Positions 34,815-44,577 of a stretch of DNA of 64,000 bases are shown one piece after another. Each line of letters opens with the position of its first letter. Position 1 is the first letter of the stretch. Source of the DNA: Darksidea phi (taxonomy: Eukaryota; Ascomycota; Dothideomycetes; Pleosporales; Lentitheciaceae). The stretch covers positions 93,325-157,324 of the forward strand of contig JASJFT010000104.1 in NCBI GenBank assembly GCA_030770425.1, in the 5' to 3' direction. Below the pieces are notes generated by a model, which did no database searches, was not told the DNA's origin, and worked only from the letters and a program-made list of their open reading frames with translations. A program made the position numbers and the translations under genes.

Positions 34815-34925
34815 CTCGATATTGGCTAGTTACTGAGTCTCATACTAAGCCTGATGCTGAGCCTAATACTAAGCCTACTACTGTACCTAATACTGTGCCT
34901 GATACTGTGCCTGATACTATGCCCC
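34815..34925 (+). repeat. 12-bp tandem repeat
   Basis: About seven imperfect units of CCTGATACTGTG from 34839 on, preceded by longer related units with GCTACTGAGCTC. In one frame the array reads as repeated P-N/D-T-V, but no start codon or family supports a protein. Confidence 0.7.
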
Positions 34926-34988
34926 GATTCTTAAGAAGGCGATCGGGCGCACTCATCAAGGATGAGGGCATGGTACCATAGTGAATGC

Positions 34989-35311
34989 TATATATAGGTA
35001 GACACCTGGAATGTTGGTAAAGCAGCGACACTATATCTACGGTATGTCTACTCGGAGTTCTGGGGGCGGGTGATTCCTGGAAACGCTTGCTACATCTAGA
35101 ATAGAATATTAGCATATAGGCTACCGCCAAGCGGATGTTAGACACGAAAATGAAAGAAGAATGTGCTTCTGTCTTGGCGTCCGCTTTTGTCGCTCACAGA
35201 AGTTGTTGCTCTTTGTAACGAGATACAAAGAGTGGTGGCTGTTTAGGGACGCCACGGGTCTCATATCTATTCTTACTCATTAAAGAACAATGTACGCATT
35301 TCAGCTACTAA
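34989..35311 (+). repeat. duplicated segment, copy B
   Basis: Partner of 29846-30148. Carries an extra segment near 35120-35150 and lacks the AT-rich insertion that follows copy A. Confidence 0.85.
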
Positions 35312-35635
35312 CCAGAGCAAGTCGCAACGATTCTTCGAATCTTTTCTATTTAGTTATAGAGGCATTACCATCGGTAACAAAGCTAGTAGAAAACACAATG
35401 TTAAATGCAGATTGTCGTGAGCTATTACTTTTAATAGCTATACTCAGACACGCTTACACGATCTAAATTTCGGTCTAGCCCTAAGATACAGAGCCTAGGA
35501 TTAAAGAGCTAGAAACCACACTATTAAAGTTAGAGCTACTCCGCAGACCCTAAGAAATTCTCGGAGTCTTCGACCTACTCCTTCTAGGACCTCCTCGCTC
35601 GTATCTTCTCCTTGTTTCTACGTTCTTCTCACCAC
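35312..35635. other. intergenic
   Basis: No gene recognised between duplicated copy B and the 64-bp repeats. Confidence 0.35.
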
Positions 35636-35891
35636 CCTACATCTGCCGGCCTCCAACACTCGCCACCGGCATGTTCATGAAACACGTTCCCCTCACCAAC
35701 CTACATCTGCCGGCCTCCAACACTCGCCACCGGCATTTTCATGAAACACGTTCCCCTCACCAACCTACATCTGCCGGCCTCCAACACTTGCCACCGGCAT
35801 GTTCGTGAAACACGTTCCTCTCACCACCCTACATCTGCCGGCCTCCAACACTCGCCACCGGCATGTTCGTGAAACGCGCACCTTCCACAAT
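35636..35891. repeat. four 64-bp tandem repeats of a gene 3' end
   Basis: Units start at 35636, 35700, 35764 and 35828, each exactly 64 bp and nearly identical. On the minus strand a unit contains the coding sequence of FHEHAGGECWRPAD, the last part of the adjacent gene. Only the unit at 35828 is in that gene's frame. Because 64 is not a multiple of three, the next units are shifted, and the gene stops at 35821 in the junction between units. Confidence 0.93.
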
Positions 35892-36570
35892 GCATGAACT
35901 CGCTCCAAATCTTCCCGTAAGTGCTACCTCTCGGAAAATGTTCTAGATGCTTTTCTGCAAACCCCCTAAACTGCGTGTCTGTCCACCCAAAGTGCCGCTC
36001 TGTCCACCCAAAGTACCGCGGTTGGACACTTAGCGCAAAGTAGAACGCCACTAATCGTTCCACACGGGAGCCTGGCAACCAGTCGTGCATCTCAGACCAC
36101 GGAAATCTGCTGAGCGCGAAGTCATCCATATACTCAGCCAGGGCGTCCAAAATAGCATCACGGAAGTTGGCATATTGCTCCTTTCGCTCGTATTCACGAA
36201 AAGCGTCCAGCAACATCAACCCTTCTTCTCTAATCTTTCGCTGCGTAGTATCCGCCGTGGCTATTTTTCCAGTGACCTGCCAGCGGGTAAACAAGTCGGT
36301 TGCGGAGGCATCGAGTGATAGACAAGGTGAGCGGATGATGCTTGGGTAATTCGGGGGTTTGACGGGCTTTTCCCATACCAGGCGTGCTTTCGGGGCCCGT
36401 GCTTCGAATTCCTCATCTTCGGAGTCGGTTTCGTCGTTTAGCGAATTGCACATGAGTAATAGGGTATTTGGTTGAAATTTGTTGTTGGTGGTGGTGGTAG
36501 TAGGTGATGGTGAGAGGGAAGTGGATAGACTGAGGTTGAAGTAGGAAAGTTTATATGATGTACCTCTCAC
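35821..36570 (-). CDS. orphan protein A of a tandem pair, C-terminal Cys/His motif
   Basis: Family not recognised. The open frame has 249 residues from 36570, or 210 if translation starts at MCNSLNDET (36453). The second start fits better, since it aligns with the paralogue and leaves a spacer to it. An acidic N-terminus (DETDSEDEEFEAR) is followed by PSIIRSPCLSLDAS, the helical block FRDAILDALAEYMDDFAL and RVERLVAFYFALS. The last 25 residues, EFMHCGRCAFHEHAGGECW, hold three Cys and two His spaced like a small metal-binding knuckle. The same blocks occur in the adjacent upstream gene. The 3' end lies in a 64-bp minisatellite. Confidence 0.7.
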   Translation of the reverse strand: MRGTSYKLSYFNLSLSTSLSPSPTTTTTNNKFQPNTLLLMCNSLNDETDSEDEEFEARAPKARLVWEKPVKPPNYPSIIRSPCLSLDASATDLFTRWQVTGKIATADTTQRKIREEGLMLLDAFREYERKEQYANFRDAILDALAEYMDDFALSRFPWSEMHDWLPGSRVERLVAFYFALSVQPRYFGWTERHFGWTDTQFRGFAEKHLEHFPRGSTYGKIWSEFMHCGRCAFHEHAGGECWRPADVGW

Positions 36571-37337
36571 GTGACAACCCGTTGGAACGTCCTCGGGCCC
36601 ACTTCGGGCTTCTTCTTCTTGTTCCTACGTTCCTCCCACGACTCTGCTTCTGCTGGTCTCCAACACTCGCCACCGGCATGTTCGTGAAACGCACACCTCC
36701 CACAATGCATGAACTCGCTCCAAATCTCCCCTAGTTTCTTGCCTTTCGGAAAATTTTCTAGCTGATCTTTTGCAAGCCTGATAAACCGCTCCGTTGCAAG
36801 CCCGATAAACTGCCGAGCTGACAACTCGTCCTCAAAATGCTCTGGTTGGTGAGTGAGCGCAAAGTAGAACGCCACTAATCGCTCCACGCGCGGCCCCTTC
36901 CAACTTTCGTCCATTAAATAATACGGAAAGCACAAGAGCCCGAAGTCATTGATGTACTCAGCCAGCGCGTCTAAAATGGCATCACGGAAGTTGGCATGTT
37001 GCCCCCCGCGCTCGCCGAATACGCGATAAGCGTTCAGCAACATCACTCCTTCTTCCTTAACCTTTCGTATTGCAATCTGCATCGTGGCTCTAGTGGACGG
37101 CCAGTGTGCAATCTGCATCGTGGCTACCTTTCTAGTGGACTGCCAGTGGGTGAACAACTCTGTTGGCGAGGCGTTCAGTGATGAATAAGGTGCGCGGATG
37201 ATGCTTGGGTATTCTGGAGGTTTGGGGTTGGGGCCTTCGAGACGTCTTCTCGGGGGGGCCTGTCGCCTGAAGGCGTCCCCCTCGTGGTCGGTATCGTCGG
37301 TATCGTCGTCTAGGTGGCAACCGATCACCATTATGAG

Positions 37338-37414
<77 letters not shown>

Positions 37415-37499
37415 GGTGGTGGTGGGTGGGGGGGTGAGTGAGTGAGTGATGGCGAGAGGAAAGAGGATAAGGTGAGATTGAAGGAGGAGATTTATCCAT
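36567..37499 (-). CDS. orphan protein B of a tandem pair, polyglutamine near N-terminus
   Basis: Paralogue of the neighbour downstream, on the same strand. The open frame has 310 residues from 37499. A second start at 37331 (MVIGCHLDDDTDD) gives 254 residues and aligns with protein A. If the first start is used, the protein carries about 26 consecutive Gln. Shared blocks are PSIIRAPYSSLNAS, FRDAILDALAEYINDFGL, RVERLVAFYFALT and EFMHCGRCAFHEHAGGECW. Protein B has extra internal duplications (ATMQIA twice; a repeated RLATERFIRLAK-type segment). It also has a basic tail beyond the Cys/His motif (ERRNKKKKPE). No known domain is recognised. Confidence 0.7.
37337..37414 (+). repeat. GTT microsatellite, about 26 units
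   Basis: Uninterrupted (GTT)n on the plus strand, equal to (CAA)n on the coding strand. Followed by G-rich GGTGGTGGGTGGGGGGGTGA. It lies directly upstream of the alternative ATG of orphan protein B. Confidence 0.97.
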
Positions 37500-37812
37500 A
37501 TTAATTTATGGTCCGTCCCACGTGACGACCCGTTGAGAATAATATTACATAAAGGACCATTGAAAGCCATCTATAAAAAGAATTGGTGTCCCAAGGGCCA
37601 CCGCGCCCGTTCACATTGTCGAACGCGCGAATTGTGTAAAATGATACGATCAACGCTTTTGTATAACTCAGGTAGAGGGCTGTGCCTGTTTATTTAATTT
37701 TTGGATTTTAGCTTTATACCCTCTATGTATTAAAAAACAAGGATAAAAAGAATTGGGGTCATTAGATCTTAGCACTGATGGCGCCTTGGGAACGGCTTAG
37801 TAAGTGGCACCC
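37500..37812. other. intergenic
   Basis: No gene or repeat recognised. Confidence 0.4.
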
Positions 37813-39470
37813 CTAGCCATTGTCTTCTTTCATTTCCTCAATCAAAATATCAATAATTTTGAACATTTCCTCCGCCAGCCTCCGCCCTTCTTCTCTCCAG
37901 TGTTCTTCACAGAGTCGCCCGAACCGATCAGGATGCCAACGTATTCGCTCCTGTCTGAGCCATTCATAGCTGTACAGCCCACTCGCCCTCAATAATCGCT
38001 CAACGTCGTGTTTACAAGCTCGCAGTCCCTCTGTATCCGACTTGAGGATTGTGCAGGCGGGGTTGCGGCAGATGGTGATGGTCCGAGGGAGGTAGGGAAA
38101 TGTAGTTAAGAGCCTACCTCGCGGAACACTGTTTGCGGACGTGGGTGCCGAGGTGGATGTCGAGGCGGATGTCGAGGTGCGTATCGAGGCTTGAGAGGGG
38201 TTGCGTATTTGAAGTTTTTTGGGTGTGCGTTTGGTGCCGTTGGTTGCGGCTAGTGCGGAGGCGAGTAGCGTCGCTGTTTCAGTGGCCCACTTCTCATATA
38301 ACGCTTGTGTTGCTGGATCTGGTGCTGTGTCTGCAGGTTTTTGGATGCCGTTTGCTTGGTTGTGAAAGCCGTTGGTCTGCCGGTTTGGTTTCGATTTTGA
38401 GCGCGGCTTAGCAAGGTGGAAGAAATTCCATGCAAAAGCTGAGAGTGCTTCTTCGTTGCTATCGTCGATGGAGCCGGCCCATGTGCCATCGTTCCGGATG
38501 GCGATGAACTGGTCTGGTGTTTTGGGGTCTAAGGATATATACTATGCATTCTCATCAAGTCTACGCTCAGAAGGAACCTATCGTAATGAGGGGAAACATA
38601 CCGCAAGTTCATTCCACAGGAATTCCGCTTCTCCCTTCCATTCCTCAACCGTCTCTTTCCAAATTGGCCACTCGCCCTCCTCCCACTCCTTTTCTCCAAG
38701 TCGGTAAACCACATCTCCATACTCACTCATGGCAAAGAAAGCGTCATGCTCCCCCCACGACACAATCCGTGGAGGCCCAGCCCTCCAACCAGACGGCGTG
38801 AGCCATGTTTGAATGGAATCTTCAAGGCTAGTGGGAAGGTTGGCCCAGCGAATGAAAGTAGGATCCCAGGCTATGAAGGAGCCCTGGGGTCCCAGAAATG
38901 TACGGAAATGTAGGGAGGGCGTGAGTCTAGTGAGTACAATTTGTAGTCGCTGGGGTATTGAAGCGCCCCAAGCTAAACGGTGTTGGTACATTGTCATTGC
39001 AAAGTATAGAAAAGAAACGCACTCAGGTTGTTTTTACCGGATGAATCTTTGAAGCTCAGAACCCATGAATCGGTCACTGGGCCTAAGGATGCCCAGTGGA
39101 CATCAAGTACGCTTCCGCCGATGATCAGGCCAGAGAGGGAGGGTGGCAGGTTGCGGCTAAGAGAGTGAGCCTAGCGGATATCACAGAGTAGCACGTATAC
39201 CTACTATCGTAATCCTTCAAAGCTTTTCGAGATAAAGCTATCGTCCGGTCCGAAAGAGAAGAACGAGGTGTTGCTCGAGTTTCCGTTCATGCCGATACAC
39301 CATTGGACGACGCTAGCAATGACGTCATCCGCTGAACACCGAAATTCAAAAAGATCGCAAGACGCTAAGAACCCAAAATAGAAAGGAATATGCCCTTCAA
39401 AGTGCTTTTCGCCATTGAATGTGTCACGGTCTCGCGAGGGATTTGTTACGACAGAGTGTCTAGAGGGTCG
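37813..39470 (-). CDS. repeat-domain protein with C-terminal HPD-containing helix (5' end unresolved)
   Basis: Exons 39205 to about 39470, 39038-39156, 38602-38972 and 37813-38541 join with introns of 48, 65 and 60 bp; a first exon further upstream is likely. The body carries several copies of a loose unit, SFxxxGPDxSFxxxxxxxxxxNLPPSL, as in FFSFGPDDSFISKSF with RNLPPSLSGLI and GPQGSFIAWDP with RWANLPTSL. This looks like a beta-propeller-type blade, but I cannot name the family. A Ser/Thr-rich linker (TSTSASTSTSAPTSA) separates it from the C-terminus. There, RQERIRWHPDRF within a long helix ending EEMFKIIDILIEEMKED resembles the J-domain-like HPD helix of NFKBIL1-type proteins. The plus-strand neighbour has related repeats. 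Confidence 0.65.
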
Positions 39471-39830
39471 TTGGTTCCTTGTTTAGACCCTGGAAGGCGA
39501 TCGTCTTGGCCGATGAACTGGCCGACCACCTTTCGACCGCGTTAACCACATCATAACATCCACATCTTTTCTGAGACTCGGCGGGTCTTCTGGAATGACA
39601 CATTTAGTTTCTTAATGCCGCAGACGTCTGCGGGCCAAACCAAACAAGCGGCTGATCTAGTACGATGTGCGACACGACTTTCACCTTTGGCCAGCGCGGC
39701 AACCACTTCTTCCAGTGTCCATCGCGGCGGGACTAGTAGGAATACACCAAAACACATGGACTATCATAGATAGTTAACGGAAAACTAGTACACGTTTACC
39801 GAAGAAACTCACGACGTTTCTATCTTCTGC
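39471..39830. other. divergent upstream region of the repeat-domain pair
   Basis: Probably contains first exons and promoters of both genes. An open minus-strand frame (39551-39757) with PPRWTLEEVVAALAKGE may be the first exon of the minus gene, but I could not join it with a good splice. Confidence 0.3.
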
Positions 39831-39836
39831 GCAACT

Positions 39837-40699
39837 GCAAAGGGTGCATCTCGTGATTCTCGGGCTTGAAGACAGCTTTCTACTCACATGGCGTGATAAA
39901 GCCGGATATGATCGCATAGGTTCATTTAAGTCTTCTCTTCAACCGAGGTCAGCTGCTAACTATTCGATCAGAATCTCAAGGTCTCCCTATAGAGCTCACA
40001 AACTTCCTCTACGCAAAAAATAAGGACGGCTATCTGATTCGCGACATCCCGAAGCTTCGCCTTACGCTTGGTCCCTACAACACCTCCTTCTTCGTCACCG
40101 ACGGCTCCGCATGTCTATGGATGAACCTACCACCCCTCCTCCTATCCGCTCTGCAGGCACGCATCAAGAATGGCAACTGGGTCGACAAGCCACGCATCGT
40201 CGCTCTTGGCGCCTCTCAAAATTTCCTACTACTCACTGAAAAGCATGCCGCAGTCTGGGATCTGGGACAATATGCGACAATGTCGAAAATGCTCGAATTT
40301 TCTAAAACACAAGATCGCGGCATTGAAGAAGTGTACAACGTCGCATTACACCCTTACCGCTACCAATGCTTCCTCGCACAATCCCAGAATGGTACCTTGC
40401 TCTACGAGAACCTGCCGCCGCACGAGCTTCCCGCTGTCCAGACTATGCAGGAAATCATCGCGCAGGATACGAAAGCGGCCCAGAAAAGCTTGAAAGAGCG
40501 GGAGAGGAGATTTGTTGTAGAAAGGAGACCCAGCTTGAAGCATCAGGCCAGTGAAAGGAGGGATTGGGGCGAGGGGGAGAAGAGGCAGGAGTTTCGGGCT
40601 CAGAAGCAGGCGAAAGGGTTGAGGCTCAGCTTGAGTTTGAGCATAAGTGCGACGAAAGGGCTTGCGGGCGAATTGGGGCTAGGGAGAATGTTTGGATAG
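39837..40699 (+). CDS. repeat-domain protein, divergent partner (5' end unresolved)
   Basis: Exons from about 39837 to 39919 and from 39972 to 40699 join across a 52-bp intron with a perfect GCTAACT branch site. Visible units are RVHLVILGLEDSFLLTWRD with LPIELTNFL, RLTLGPYNTSFFVTDG with CLWMNLPPLLLSAL, and PRIVALGASQNFLLLTE with AVWDLGQY. Their pattern (beta strand, LG, F, aromatic, then LP-x-x-L) matches the units of the minus-strand neighbour. The next segment VALHPYRYQCFLAQSQNGTL aligns with its SLDPKTPDQFIAIRNDGTW. The C-terminus is a charged coiled-coil-like stretch (KSLKERERRF) followed by a Ser/Leu tail. It has no HPD helix. Start codon not found. Confidence 0.6.
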
Positions 40700-41048
40700 C
40701 TGGGCGCATCCCTTTAGCTGGTAAAGTAGATTAAATTAGGGATAAGCATGTGGCCATGTCTTTTGCGTTGTTCTCGGGGCTCAGCCTCCACACGCCGGGG
40801 AGCTTGATCTCGTGTAGAGGTCGGTAGCTTCCGTGGGGCAGTACATTGGTAGTTGTGCATGTGGTGGAGTGTTTTGCTACTGCTGGGGAAAAGGAAGTGG
40901 ACTGGAGATGGTTAGTTGGAGGTGAAGATTGGCTAGGCTATGCGTTGAGGAAGTGTATTTTTATAAGTAACGGAATCTACTATTCTGGGTCTGTGTTGTT
41001 TTTGCTGCAGTCCTGTTGCTATAGTCAAGCGCGGCTTGTCGACTTGCT
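40700..41048. other. intergenic, convergent 3' ends
   Basis: No gene or repeat recognised. Confidence 0.4.
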
Positions 41049-41828
41049 TCACATCCAGATCTCGTAATCCGGAAACCATCGCCTATGAATCCTCTCCGCA
41101 TAGTCCACGACAACGGGGAATCCCTCCTTGACTAACTCACGACTCTCAGGCCCAGCATCACACACCAAAACGCTGACCACGAATCCAAACAGCGTCGCAT
41201 CGGCCTCTGTAGGCTCTTGTCCGCCGAGAATCCAGAAGCACTCTCCTCCTTGCACTTTCCGCCTGCTTTCTTCTAGCATCCCGCTGACACCTTCCCAGAC
41301 TTCTTTGATAAGTGCGTGGATCTCAGCATCAGTGAAGCGACCCGTTCCCTGGTCGTGCAGTTTCCGTACGTTTCGACGATAAGCGAGGATGCCGATGAGG
41401 ACGCGCATGGGATGGGGAATCGACCAGAGGGCATGGTCGCGCATGACGTAGTAGTTCTTAACCCAGCGCTCGCGGGTGTGGTAAAAGTAGAGTTTGTCTT
41501 CCATGAGCGCTCTAACGGCAAGATCTTGGCCCTTCTGAGCCGGGGTTAGACTTGCATTGACATCGACGACTGTGCCACGCGCGCTGAGGGCCTTCAGGAT
41601 GAGGCTTGAGTCTGCGATGCATTCTGGGGGGTGGTTTGGGGCGGTGACTTCGAGGTAGGGGATCTTTCCTCTGGGGCCGGAGCGGGACGAGCCGATGGCG
41701 TTTGAGTAGGTGGTTTTGGAGGTGCGGAGGCGGAACTCGACTTTTGTGACGAAGGGCGACCAGACGTATTTCCCGGGCTGGTCCCAACCACGGTATAGGG
41801 CGACTGCTGGCGGTGTTTTAGAGTGCAC
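41049..41828 (-). CDS. glutathione S-transferase-like protein, FAX/metaxin type
   Basis: Single exon, 259 residues. The N-terminal thioredoxin-like half starts VALYRGWDQPGKYVWSPFVTKVEFRL in two pieces and contains GPRGKIPYLEV and IADSSLILKAL, as in the Failed-axon-connections (FAX) group of GSTs. The C-terminal all-helical half has WILGGQEPTEADATLFGFV, which matches the 'G-x-x-P-T-x-x-D-A-T-x-F' motif of that group. The group includes fungal proteins of uncertain substrate, probably thiol-transfer or detoxification enzymes in the cytosol or at mitochondria. No signal peptide. No oddities seen. Confidence 0.87.
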   Translation of the reverse strand: MHSKTPPAVALYRGWDQPGKYVWSPFVTKVEFRLRTSKTTYSNAIGSSRSGPRGKIPYLEVTAPNHPPECIADSSLILKALSARGTVVDVNASLTPAQKGQDLAVRALMEDKLYFYHTRERWVKNYYVMRDHALWSIPHPMRVLIGILAYRRNVRKLHDQGTGRFTDAEIHALIKEVWEGVSGMLEESRRKVQGGECFWILGGQEPTEADATLFGFVVSVLVCDAGPESRELVKEGFPVVVDYAERIHRRWFPDYEIWM

Positions 41829-42719
41829 GGTGATGGACGGAGGATGTTGTGATTCTTGACAAAGGTTGAGACCAATTGAGAAAGCGACCGGGCTCTTGTA
41901 GGATGATATTGCAACCTGGGTGGTTAGAGCTGCCTTTATGCTGCTTGAAGAGTACGAAATGATGTACGATCATCGTACGATCTTTCTGGGTCACAGATGG
42001 GATGACTCGACATTATAGGATGTGGTGGCCTCCAAAAGGGCAAGCTTCAAGCTAGAATCACGAGAAGAGGCGTGTTTCCACGGCCGATGCTCCTCTGGTC
42101 GACAAGTGAACAGGCAGGGCGCAAAGGTGTTGAGGTCGTTCGGAGCTTGGGCCACCCTTGGATCGGCACAGGGTTGAGCTGCAGGGCTGTCGGCGGCATC
42201 GTCATCGCGGCACCGGAGTATTCCCAGGTCGATGAAAGGGTCGTATGGCCTCTTGTCTAACCAAGAGTCGAAGAGTAAAGCCACGGCTACTCCTGGACGC
42301 GATCAGGACATGAGACCAGCGTGAGTGACTGCTTAATAAGCGGTGTACTCCCCGCCTTCCACGGTTCACTGCGTTGGCACACCACGACGGTTACCAAGAT
42401 TTGTTGACAGCAACGATGGACGGCCCCAAACAGTGCGCCGCGCACAGCGCGGCCGTTTCGTTTTCCCTCACTTCAAACTTGCCCCCGCACCTGAGCGGCA
42501 GCACGCGCTGTCACCGAGATCCGCGCCGAGTGTGGCTTCCGCGTCCAGGCAGCAAGCCAGCCTTCTAGCAAATCCACCCCCCCCTCCCGAATCTGGTGCT
42601 TCACCTTCACCTCACCTTGACCCGAGCGTGCCCTTGGCCTCTCTCAAAGGGTGGATATTCGCCGAGGAGCGACAACAACCTCCGCCGCACCGTTGCTCTA
42701 CCGCGCCCGACTCAACACC
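41829..42719. other. divergent upstream region
   Basis: Separates the GST-like start from the acidic F-box-like gene. GC-rich in the last 300 bp. No supported gene. Confidence 0.4.
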
Positions 42720-43074
42720 ATGGCCCAACCCGCCTACCCCGAGGCCTCCTTGTTAGGCATTCCTCTCGAGATCCGGTAAGCACATAAGACACAGCTTCCG
42801 CTTGCAAGACGTCCGCTGACTGTATTCCCTCCCCAGACACATCATCTTCGAGCACGCCTCCGCCCGCGACTCCAAGCCTAAGAAGCTGTTTCGCCATTGG
42901 TTCGAGAAGAAGGAGGTCAATGAGATCATCGCGAAACGGGCCGCCGACAATCCCGCTGGTCCCACTCCCCGAGCAGTCTACAACGACAGACACGACGAGG
43001 AGAGCGAGCCCGAGATCGACCCGGACCACCAGGACGAGGAAGAAGAAGAAGAAGAAGATGATGATGATGTTGAT

Positions 43075-43110
<36 letters not shown>

Positions 43111-44163
43111 AATGAGCAAGATCAAGATGGCGAGGAAGACGAGGCTGAAGGTGACGAGGAGGGTGACGAGGAGGATATGAGCGATGCCGAGAACGAGGAG
43201 GACGAGGCTGCAGAGACTGCGGGTGAACATGAGGAGTCCGATGCTGACATGGTTGCAGGCGTGGGAGGCAAGACCTTGGCTGAGGACAATGGCGAAGACA
43301 CTGGAGCTGGCCAGGCTGGAGTGGACCACGAGATGCCGGACAGGCCGGGCACCGAGATTCAAGCTGACCCCACTTCTGGCGAGACGGCCGGAAACGAAGA
43401 GCAAGGCGAGGCAGACAGACAGATGCATGACAGTGAGAATGAGGATGCTCAGGATGATCAGGACGCCGAAGGGGAAGATGACGATGACATGGCCGACCAG
43501 GACGACGTTGCCGTTCCCGCCGCTGCAGTTCAGACAGCTCCACCGCCTCCCCCTCCTCCCGCTCCTGTCATCAGGCCCCATAGCAAGTGGCGCCACATCC
43601 CCAAGTTCGTGCGCATCACCCAGTGCCCGCCGCCCGTCGAGCTCTTCCTTATATGCAAGCAACTCAACACGGAAGCCAATGATTGGTTCTATAACGTCGC
43701 TGTCCTCAAGATCGATGCTACGGCCAGCTTCTCGCACATGAGCTTCTTCGAGCTGGCTCTGGGTCAGATCGCCGAAGCCGCCTTCTCCCCGATGGAGAAG
43801 ATGAGGAAGGTCGAGGTGACGTTCGTGTGGGACACGACGTGGATCCGTGCTGAGACCACGGGCTATGCCGCCAACGTCTTCGGTTTCTTCCTCGAAACCC
43901 GTGCCGACTATGTACTCAAGATTCTGCAACAGGCGCCGTATTTGGAGCAGCTGACCATCCACTGGCACGACTCGGCCAACGACGTGGAAGCCCTGGCTTT
44001 GAGACAAGAGACGCTGCAGAAGTTTGTGCGCAGCTTGCAAGCCACTATCGAAATCAAGGCCCACATCATCGCATCCGACGCGAAGCCGCACCCCAAGAGC
44101 ATTGCTGGAAAGCGTCGTCTCGAGTTCCAGGACATCGTCGACAATCCCCCAGCGGCCTTTTAG
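42720..44163 (+). CDS. F-box-like (2EXR-type) protein with long acidic insert
   Basis: Exons 42720-42775 and 42837-44163 (61-bp intron with GCTGAC branch) give 460 residues. The start MAQPAYPEASLLGIPLEIRHIIFEHA, read across the splice, is the F-box-like LP-x-EIR-x-x-I-(Y/F) motif. Residues about 65-260 form an extreme Asp/Glu-rich insert, encoded in part by GAGGAC repeats (43078-43110), then a run of eight Pro. The C-terminal part resumes the family pattern with PPVELFLICKQLNTEANDWFYNVAVLKI, equivalent to the 'LL-x-x-CRQ-(I/L)-x-x-EA-x-x-x-(F/L)-Y' block. Such proteins may link targets to a ubiquitin ligase, but for this type it is unproven. Confidence 0.85.
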
Positions 44164-44577
44164 AAGAGTCACTGTGCCGCATTTTGCTTCCTGCTATACG
44201 TTTTCAACGCTTGACGTTCTCGGACCCTCTCTAACCAAGCGATTCTAGGAGGGCTAGTTCAAGACTGCGGCAACGGGGCTTGTGTGAGTGTACACCTGAT
44301 AGCGATACGGTACCGTGATTGACCGGCGTCTTGTGGTGCCTGTCTGCTCTTCTACCCTTTTCACGACGAAACGATTTTCCTTTGGAAGGTCACGGTTTGG
44401 ACGGAATCAGTCTACGGCGTCTGCAAGGGTATATCAGCTTGCCTCCGTACGCGATCCAATTCAAAACCTTTTGACTTTGTTCAATGGTGTTACACATGCA
44501 AATTTCGTTGTGTGGTTAACCGGTATGGGCGCCGCCTAGGCGTCCGTGCATTTTTGATTCAGCTAGAGTCATGCTTT
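44164..44577. other. intergenic
   Basis: No gene or repeat recognised. Confidence 0.4.

Noticed and set aside
37337..37414. CRISPR-like or telomere-like array
   Set aside because: A plain trinucleotide microsatellite with no spacers; the genome is eukaryotic.
37198..37437. Plus-strand frame encoding a long polycysteine run
   Set aside because: Simply the (GTT)n microsatellite read in the TGT frame.
38250..38489. 79-codon minus-strand frame beginning MAHGPAPSTI
   Set aside because: Lies in another frame of the repeat-domain gene, whose splice structure explains the region.
42712..44172. 486-codon minus-strand frame opposite the acidic F-box-like gene
   Set aside because: Its Val/Leu/Ile runs are the antisense reading of GAC/GAG repeats; the plus strand has family motifs and a good intron.
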